NCBI GenBank assembly: GCA_045531895.1
Contig: JAZSEW010000061.1
Coordinates: 1-9,454, forward strand
From: SIG299 sp045531895
Lineage (GTDB): Bacteria > Bacillota > Clostridia > Lachnospirales > Lachnospiraceae
DNA length: 9,454 bases
Direction of reading: 5' to 3'
Positions within the stretch are counted from its first letter, which is position 1. Each line of letters begins with the position of its first letter. Below the pieces are notes generated by a model. That model worked only from the letters and a program-made list of their open reading frames with translations, searched no databases and was not told the origin of the DNA. The position numbers were made by a program, and so were the translations under genes. Below are positions 4,888-9,454 of the stretch, piece by piece.

Positions 4888-4921
4888 GAAGAATTTCAGC
4901 GCGGTGAATTGATAAAATACC

Positions 4922-4950
4922 TTGACAAAAACAGCCGGATTGCATAGAAT
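4922..4950 (+). promoter_or_regulatory. Promoter of the cysE-cysS T-box unit
   Basis: TTGACA (4922-4927) and TAGAAT (4945-4950) lie 17 bp apart. A perfect TATAAT at 4950-4955 overlaps but would need a 22-bp spacer. Transcription should begin at about 4957-4962, just upstream of T-box stem I. Confidence 0.75.
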
Positions 4951-4964
4951 ATAATAAATACAAA

Positions 4965-5227
4965 AGGCGAAGAACGGAAAGAGTAGCATTGTCCAAAGTA
5001 TCAGAGAGGGAACGTCATCGGCTGAAAGCGTTCCTGATGGAAGATGTGTGAAGTGCGTCCGGGAGCTGACAAGGGGAAAGTAAAGAAACTGTTTGGGCAA
5101 TATACTGCTATCCTTGTCCGGTAAACAGCCGTTATCTGTTAGTAAGGTGGAATTGTGCAAGCCGCAATTCAATTAGAGTGGAACCGCGGATAAGACCGTC
5201 TCTTGTATAGGGATGGTCTTTTTTTGA
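4965..5227 (+). promoter_or_regulatory. T-box riboswitch, tRNA-Cys specific, with its terminator
   Basis: The leader contains the conserved AGAGAGGGAACG segment in stem I, a specifier segment GAAGTGCGTCC (5050-5060) and the T-box core AGAGTGGAACCGCGG (5175-5189). The specifier is UGC (5054-5056), a Cys codon followed by the expected purine. The bulge UGGA (5179-5182) pairs with an NCCA end whose discriminator is U, as in tRNA-Cys. The antiterminator forms AGAG (5175-5178) with CUCU (5200-5203), and GCGG (5186-5189) with CCGU (5196-5199), around the 7-nt bulge UGGAACC. The competing terminator pairs 5192-5203 with 5209-5220 and runs into T5217-5225. Uncharged tRNA-Cys should favour read-through into cysE and cysS. 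Confidence 0.93.
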
Positions 5228-5302
5228 TATAGGAAAGTGCGCTTTGCTATATTGTAAAAAGGCTCCGCTGGATGCGCACTCGCGCGAATAAGCAAAGTTC
5301 TG
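5226..5302. other. Structured leader segment between T-box and cysE
   Basis: Two strong pairings are possible. AGTGCGC (5236-5242) can pair with GCGCACT (5274-5280). CTTTGCT-A-TATT (5242-5253) can pair with AATAAGCAAAG (5287-5297) with one bulged A. They cross, so they would form a pseudoknot or exclude each other. A local hairpin ATATAG...CTATAT (5227-5251) also exists. The segment ends just before the cysE ribosome site (5303-5309). It may be a second control layer or a degraded palindromic insert. Confidence 0.4.
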
Positions 5303-5314
5303 TAGGAGGATAAC

Positions 5315-5971
5315 ATGGGTTTTATTTCGTATGTCAAGGAAGAAATGCAGGTCATCATGGAGAGAGATGCTGCCATAAAAACACCGATGGAAGTTTTTTT
5401 ATACCCAAGCTTTAAGGCCATTATGCGGCATCGTGTAGCGCACTGGCTCTATGAACATAAGCATTATTTTCTTGCCAGATGGTATTCCCAACGGACGGTG
5501 CGAAAAACCGGTATTGAAATTCACCCGGGTGCCACTATCGGAAAAGGATTGTTTATCGATCACGGGCATGGGGTGATTATTGGAGAAACTACCATTATCG
5601 GTGATAATGTGACACTGTATCAGGGAGTTACGCTGGGTGGTACAGGTAAGGAACAGGGCAAACGTCATCCCACCATTGGAAATAATGTAATGATTAGTGC
5701 CGGTGCCAAGGTTCTTGGCTCTTTTACGGTTGGAGAGAATTCTAAAATCGGTGCCGGTTCTGTTGTAATTTCTGAGGTGCCGCCAAATTGTACGGTAGTC
5801 GGTGTTCCGGGACGTATTGTAAAGAGAGATAATTTACGTGTTCCGCGGGAGGATATGGATCAGGTACATTTACCTGACCCATTGAAGAATGACATTGATT
5901 CGCTTAAGAAGGAAAATGAGCGTCTGTCCAAGTTGATTGATGTGCTGTTGAAAAACTGCCCGGATGAATAG
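5315..5971 (+). CDS. cysE: Serine O-acetyltransferase
   Basis: Transfers acetyl from acetyl-CoA to L-serine, giving O-acetylserine, the carbon skeleton for cysteine. The 218-aa protein has an N-terminal helical part (1-62) and a left-handed beta-helix of hexapeptide repeats (~66-165): IHPGATIGKG, IIGDNVTLYQGVTLGGT, IGAGSVVISEVP. The catalytic histidine is H83 in IDHGHG. Its acidic partner is E68 in IEIHP, where E. coli has Asp; Glu is usual in Gram-positive enzymes. The short form lacks the long N-terminal domain of E. coli CysE. Residues ~193-214 form a probable coiled coil. TAGGAGGA (5303-5310) precedes ATG 5315. First gene of the tRNA-Cys T-box unit, with cysS next. Confidence 0.96.
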   Translation: MGFISYVKEEMQVIMERDAAIKTPMEVFLYPSFKAIMRHRVAHWLYEHKHYFLARWYSQRTVRKTGIEIHPGATIGKGLFIDHGHGVIIGETTIIGDNVTLYQGVTLGGTGKEQGKRHPTIGNNVMISAGAKVLGSFTVGENSKIGAGSVVISEVPPNCTVVGVPGRIVKRDNLRVPREDMDQVHLPDPLKNDIDSLKKENERLSKLIDVLLKNCPDE

Positions 5972-6030
5972 CAGAAGGCAGCGTTGAAAATACAAATGGA
6001 AATTTGAAAGAGAAAGTTTGGAGGAATATC

Positions 6031-7443
6031 ATGGAAAACAAAGTTTATTTATTTAACACACTGACCAGAAAAGTGGAAAATTTAATCCCGAATGTGGATG
6101 GAAAAATCAATATGTACACCTGTGGTCCGACCGTATATCATTTTGCCCACATCGGAAATCTGCGTTGTTACATTATGGAGGATATTTTAGAAAAGACCCT
6201 GCGTTATGTAGGCTATGATGTAAAGCGTGTCATGAATATCACAGACGTAGGTCATCTGTCCAGTGATGCGGACACCGGCGAGGATAAGATGTTAAAGGGT
6301 GCAAAGAGAGAAAACAAGACCGTTATGGAAATTGCAAAGTTCTATACCGATGCGTTCTTTACAGACTGTGAAAAGTTAAATATCAAGCGTCCGGATGTGG
6401 TAGAACCGGCCACCAATTGCATTGATAACTTCATCGAGATGGTGGAGAAGCTTTTGGAAAAGGGCTACGCTTATGTGGCAGGAGGCAATGTTTACTTTGA
6501 TACTTCGAAGCTTAAGGAGTATTATGTGTTCTCCAGTCAGGCAGAGCAGGAGCTGATGACTGCGGTGCGTGATGATGTAAGCGAGGATTCCAATAAGAAA
6601 AATAAGAGTGATTTTGTGCTTTGGTTCACCAAGTCCAAGTTTGATAATCAGGAATTAAAGTGGGATAGTCCATGGGGTGTAGGATATCCGGGCTGGCATA
6701 TTGAGTGCTCCTGTATCAGCATGAAGCACCTGGGTGAGTATATGGATATCCACTGTGGTGGTATTGATAATATTTTCCCGCATCACACCAACGAAATTGC
6801 CCAAAGTGAGGCATATCTCGGACACAAGTGGTGCAATTACTGGTTCCATGTGCATCATTTAACAGAAAAGGGCAACCAGAAGATGAGTAAGAGTAACGGC
6901 GAGTTCTTAACGGTTTCCTTGTTGGAGCAGAAGGGCTACAAGCCAATTGTATATCGTTTCTTCTGTCTGCAGTCCCATTACCGTAAGCCTCTGGAATTTT
7001 CCTACGAGGTGCTGGAAAACGTGGGCGTGGCTTACGAAAAACTTCACAAGAAGGTGCTGGAGCTTAAGGAGGATGGTACGGTAGACGAGGCAAAGTTTGC
7101 TGAATATCGTGCAAAGTTTGAAGAAGTATTAAGTAACGACATGAATACTTCCATGGCTATTACAATGATTTATGATGTGCTTCGTGATGAGATGAACGAT
7201 GCTACCAAGAAGGCACTGATTGCAAGCTTTGATGAAGTACTTTCTCTTGATTTAACTGTGGCAGAAGAAGCAGCAGCTGTGGATGCAGAGCTGGAAGCAT
7301 TTGTTCTGGCAAAGATTGAAGAACGTAAGGCAGCCAAGAAGGAAAAGGATTTTGCAAAGGCAGATGCCATCCGTGCAGAATTGTTAGAAAAGGGTGTCCA
7401 GATTAAGGATACCAGAGAAGGCACTGTATGGGAAGTAATCTAA
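6031..7443 (+). CDS. cysS: Cysteinyl-tRNA synthetase
   Basis: A class I aminoacyl-tRNA synthetase that attaches cysteine to tRNA-Cys in the cytosol; the 470-aa length is normal. The ATP site has HIGN (40-43, HIGH motif) and KMSKS (284-288). The Cys-selective zinc ligands are C31 (TCGPTVY), C226 (HIECSC), H251 and E255 (FPHHTNEIAQSEA). The C-terminal helical domain (about 350-470) ends with KDFAKADAIRAELLEKGV, typical of the family. ATG 6031 has TTTGGAGGAA (6018-6027) just upstream; an in-frame TTG at 6004 precedes the ribosome site and is rejected. It lies 59 nt after cysE with no terminator, so T-box control should extend to it: its own substrate tRNA is the signal. Confidence 0.97.
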   Translation: MENKVYLFNTLTRKVENLIPNVDGKINMYTCGPTVYHFAHIGNLRCYIMEDILEKTLRYVGYDVKRVMNITDVGHLSSDADTGEDKMLKGAKRENKTVMEIAKFYTDAFFTDCEKLNIKRPDVVEPATNCIDNFIEMVEKLLEKGYAYVAGGNVYFDTSKLKEYYVFSSQAEQELMTAVRDDVSEDSNKKNKSDFVLWFTKSKFDNQELKWDSPWGVGYPGWHIECSCISMKHLGEYMDIHCGGIDNIFPHHTNEIAQSEAYLGHKWCNYWFHVHHLTEKGNQKMSKSNGEFLTVSLLEQKGYKPIVYRFFCLQSHYRKPLEFSYEVLENVGVAYEKLHKKVLELKEDGTVDEAKFAEYRAKFEEVLSNDMNTSMAITMIYDVLRDEMNDATKKALIASFDEVLSLDLTVAEEAAAVDAELEAFVLAKIEERKAAKKEKDFAKADAIRAELLEKGVQIKDTREGTVWEVI

Positions 7444-7456
7444 AGGCGGGACTGTT

Positions 7457-7924
7457 ATGGAAAAAGCAATAAAAAACACGTTTCATACACCGGCTATCAA
7501 TCCGGACCAGTATTCACCGTTGACCCTGGCTTATATGGGCGATTGTGCGTATGAGATTGTCATCCGTACATTGCTGGTCCACAAGGGAAATACCCATGTG
7601 GACCGGTTAAACAAACGGGCCAGCAATCTGGCCAAGGCAGCTACCCAGTCACGGTTGATTGGGGCAATTATGGAAAGTCTGACGGAAGAGGAAGTAACCA
7701 TATATAAGCGGGGCAGAAATGCCAAGTCCTACACTAGTGCGAAAAACGCCAGTATCAACGATTACCGCCGTGCTACCGGCTTTGAGGCACTGATTGGATG
7801 GCTCTATTTAAAGGGAAATTTTGAACGGATGACAGAGATTATCCGCATGGGTTTTGAAGCCATCGGTGCGGATGTTTTAGAAAAGCAGGCAGATGAAGCG
7901 GCACAGGGTGATGTCGGAGAGTAG
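7457..7924 (+). CDS. mrnC: Mini-ribonuclease III
   Basis: A 155-aa RNase III catalytic domain without the double-stranded RNA-binding domain, the hallmark of Mini-III. In B. subtilis it matures 23S rRNA ends. The catalytic motif is LAYMGDCAYE (24-33) with D29 and E33; the second acidic position is E110 in ATGFEALIGWLYL (106-118). The conserved RGRNAKS (85-91) and KNASINDYR (96-104) stretches are present. AAAGGCGGGA (7442-7451) overlaps the cysS stop and serves ATG 7457, so translation is coupled. The position directly after cysS matches B. subtilis (yazC). Confidence 0.95.
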   Translation: MEKAIKNTFHTPAINPDQYSPLTLAYMGDCAYEIVIRTLLVHKGNTHVDRLNKRASNLAKAATQSRLIGAIMESLTEEEVTIYKRGRNAKSYTSAKNASINDYRRATGFEALIGWLYLKGNFERMTEIIRMGFEAIGADVLEKQADEAAQGDVGE

Positions 7925-7958
7925 GAAAATAAAAGTAGTCAGAAAAAATGGAGGAATT

Positions 7959-8723
7959 ATGGAGTCCACAGAAAAGAGAGAAATTAAAGTTGAAGAAACA
8001 AAAATAGAAGGAAGAAATGCGGTTATTGAAGCGTTTCGTTCCGGTAAGCCGATTGACAAGCTGTTTTTGCTGGATGGCTGTCAGGATGGCCCGATTAAAA
8101 CGATTTTAAGAGAAGCAAAAAAGGGTGATACTATTATCAACTTTGTGTCCAAAGAGCGTCTGGACCAGATTTCCGACACCGGAAAGCATCAGGGTGCCAT
8201 TGCCTATGCGGCAGCCTATGAGTATTCTGAAGTGGAGGACATGCTGGCATTGGCAAAGGAACGTGGCGAAGCTCCGTTCCTGATTATCCTGGACGGCATT
8301 GAGGATCCGCATAACCTGGGTGCCATTATCCGTACTGCTAACCAGGCAGGAGCCCATGGCGTTATTATTCCGAAGCGTCGTGCGGTAGGACTGACTGCTA
8401 CTGTGGCAAGAACCTCTGCCGGAGCATTAAACTATACTCCGGTTGCCAAAGTAACCAATATTGTGCAGACTATGGAAGAATTAAAGAAGGAAGGACTGTG
8501 GTTTGTCTGTGCAGATATGGATGGCGAAGTAATGTACCGCCAGAATCTTACCGGACCGATTGGCCTTGTTATTGGTAACGAGGGCGAGGGCGTCAGCCGT
8601 CTGGTGAAAGAAACCTGTGATTTTACTGCAAGTATTCCGATGAAGGGACAGATTGACTCTTTGAATGCTTCCGTTGCGATGGGTGTGCTTGCATATGAGA
8701 TAGTAAGACAGCGTATGAAATAA
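7959..8723 (+). CDS. rlmB: 23S rRNA 2'-O-methyltransferase of the SpoU/TrmH family, RlmB-like
   Basis: A 254-aa knotted SPOUT methyltransferase. Residues ~15-85 form the substrate-binding domain (IEGRNAVIEAF...). The catalytic domain has motif 1 DPHNLGAIIRTA (116-127, R125), motif 2 LVIGNEGEGVS (203-213, E208) and motif 3 IPMKGQIDSLNASVA (226-240, N236). RlmB methylates the 2'-O of G2251 in 23S rRNA; the closest B. subtilis relative is YacO, and other SpoU targets cannot be excluded. TGGAGGAA (7949-7956) sets the start at ATG 7959; upstream starts such as ATG 7893 overlap mrnC and lack a ribosome site. It clusters with mrnC, also an rRNA maturation gene. Confidence 0.9.
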   Translation: MESTEKREIKVEETKIEGRNAVIEAFRSGKPIDKLFLLDGCQDGPIKTILREAKKGDTIINFVSKERLDQISDTGKHQGAIAYAAAYEYSEVEDMLALAKERGEAPFLIILDGIEDPHNLGAIIRTANQAGAHGVIIPKRRAVGLTATVARTSAGALNYTPVAKVTNIVQTMEELKKEGLWFVCADMDGEVMYRQNLTGPIGLVIGNEGEGVSRLVKETCDFTASIPMKGQIDSLNASVAMGVLAYEIVRQRMK

Positions 8724-8760
8724 GCTTTGACCAATTTGATTTCAGGGGAGGGCGTGTTCT

Positions 8761-9381
8761 GTGAAAAATTACGAAGCAGAAGCCGATGAAGCATTAGTTG
8801 ATGCGGTTCTTGCCGGTGATTCGGAAGCTATGGAATTTTTAATGAACAAGTATAAGAATCTGGTTCGAAGCCGGGCGCGCACTCTGTTTCTGGTTGGCGC
8901 CGATAAAGAAGACCTGATTCAGGAGGGCATGATTGGTCTGTATAAGGCTATCCGTGACTTTAAAGCAGAACGGGGAGTTTCCTTTCAAAGTTTTGCGGAA
9001 CTTTGCATCAACCGTCAGATGTACAGTGCTATTAAAGGCTCCAATACAAAGAAAAACCAGCCGTTAAATAACTATATTTCAATTGACAGTATGGAAGGCT
9101 CGGAAGGACAGGAAAGTCCGGTGGAACAGCTCTTGGGAATCGATTTTGAAAAAAATCAAAATCCTGAGAAAATAGTTATTGACAAAGAGAGTGCTGATGT
9201 GTTAGAATATACACTCGTAGGGCATTTGAGTGATTTGGAGAAAAAAGTCCTTGAGTTTTACATGAAGGACTATAATTATAACCGGATTGCTATGGCACTT
9301 GGCAAAGAGCCAAAGGCAGTTGATAATGCTCTGCAACGAATTAAGAAAAAGCTGACGCTGGTTCTTTCTGAGCTGGAATAG
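8761..9381 (+). CDS. sigH: RNA polymerase sigma-H, sporulation sigma factor
   Basis: A 206-aa sigma-70-family factor of the SigH (Spo0H) group, which directs early sporulation and stationary-phase genes. Region 2 spans ~10-92 with the core-binding segment DKEDLIQEGMIGLYKAIRDF (48-67) and the -10-recognising VSFQSFAELCINRQMYSAIK (73-92). Region 4 spans ~153-200, with the helix-turn-helix NRIAMALGKEPKAVDNALQRIKKKL (174-198). It starts at GTG 8761 behind AGGGGAGGG (8744-8752); no ATG fits the conserved N-terminus. It lies 37 nt after rlmB. The B. subtilis gene rae1 (yacP), which sits between rlmB and sigH there, is absent. Confidence 0.95.
   Translation: MKNYEAEADEALVDAVLAGDSEAMEFLMNKYKNLVRSRARTLFLVGADKEDLIQEGMIGLYKAIRDFKAERGVSFQSFAELCINRQMYSAIKGSNTKKNQPLNNYISIDSMEGSEGQESPVEQLLGIDFEKNQNPEKIVIDKESADVLEYTLVGHLSDLEKKVLEFYMKDYNYNRIAMALGKEPKAVDNALQRIKKKLTLVLSELE
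9179..9208 (+). promoter_or_regulatory. Near-consensus promoter inside sigH, candidate for tRNA-Thr
   Basis: TTGACA (9179-9184) and TAGAAT (9203-9208) are separated by 18 bp within the sigH coding region. The hexamers are the same as in the T-box promoter at 4922-4950. Transcription would begin near 9215, about 175 nt before the tRNA at 9389. It could be chance, but the tRNA has no room for a promoter between itself and sigH. Confidence 0.4.
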
Positions 9382-9388
9382 GCAGAAT

Positions 9389-9454
<66 letters not shown>

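Noticed and set aside
4888..4921. Terminator after the flavodoxin gene
   Set aside because: AATT...AATT flanks a weak imperfect stem with no T-run, so no terminator is called.
5174..5190. AGAGTGGAACCGCGG considered as a protein operator
   Set aside because: It is the conserved T-box core, with complete antiterminator and terminator pairings around it.
6004..6030. TTG at 6004 as the start of cysS
   Set aside because: The strong TTTGGAGGAA site lies downstream of it, and conserved CysRS sequence begins just after ATG 6031.
7893..7958. ATG at 7893 as the start of rlmB
   Set aside because: It overlaps mrnC by 32 nt without a ribosome site; ATG 7959 has TGGAGGAA directly upstream.
8725..8760. 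TTGACC before sigH as a promoter
   Set aside because: No -10 box lies at proper spacing; that position is occupied by the GGGGAGGG ribosome site.

Overview
The window looks like a chromosomal segment of a low-to-moderate GC, spore-forming member of the Clostridia, most likely Lachnospiraceae. The evidence is a sporulation-type sigma-H, a T-box leader on cysteine genes, a DUF3793 gene next to a flavodoxin, strong GGAGG ribosome binding sites and B. subtilis-like gene order. All convincing protein genes are on the plus strand. The taxonomic call is inference from gene content.

Left part (1-1039). The window opens inside the 3' part of a class II tRNA, probably tRNA-Leu, followed by its terminator. 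About 80 bp later the last 36 nt of that tRNA occur again. In this second copy the T-loop is interrupted by a ~54-nt GC-rich element that folds into a long hairpin. A gene-poor stretch follows, with promoter-like sites, a 32-codon ORF of doubtful reality and a 70-aa cysteine-containing protein. That gene ends in a strong terminator, then come two further inverted repeats, the last abutting the next promoter.

First operon (1040-3237): a lipoprotein N-acetylmuramoyl-L-alanine amidase with a Pro/Thr repeat linker, an RsmC/YbxB-like methyltransferase, and ispF of the MEP isoprenoid pathway. IspF carries an unusual cysteine-rich C-terminal tail. A terminator closes the unit.

Second operon (3306-4887): a divergent Fur-family regulator lacking the usual metal-site histidines, a DUF3793 protein and a short-chain flavodoxin. 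Its promoter is embedded in a cluster of GGTTAG/CTAAC repeats, which suggests metal-responsive control. An iron-sparing or redox role is the inference, and this is the most interesting unit functionally.

Third unit (4922-9381): a tRNA-Cys-type T-box leader (UGC specifier, UGGA in the antiterminator bulge) controls cysE and cysS, followed by mrnC, rlmB and sigH. In B. subtilis the order is ispD-ispF-gltX-cysE-cysS-mrnC-rlmB-rae1(yacP)-sigH. Here gltX and rae1 are absent from their places, and the flavodoxin operon sits where gltX would be. A tRNA-Thr(GGT) begins 7 nt after the sigH stop and is cut by the window edge; a near-consensus promoter within sigH could serve it.
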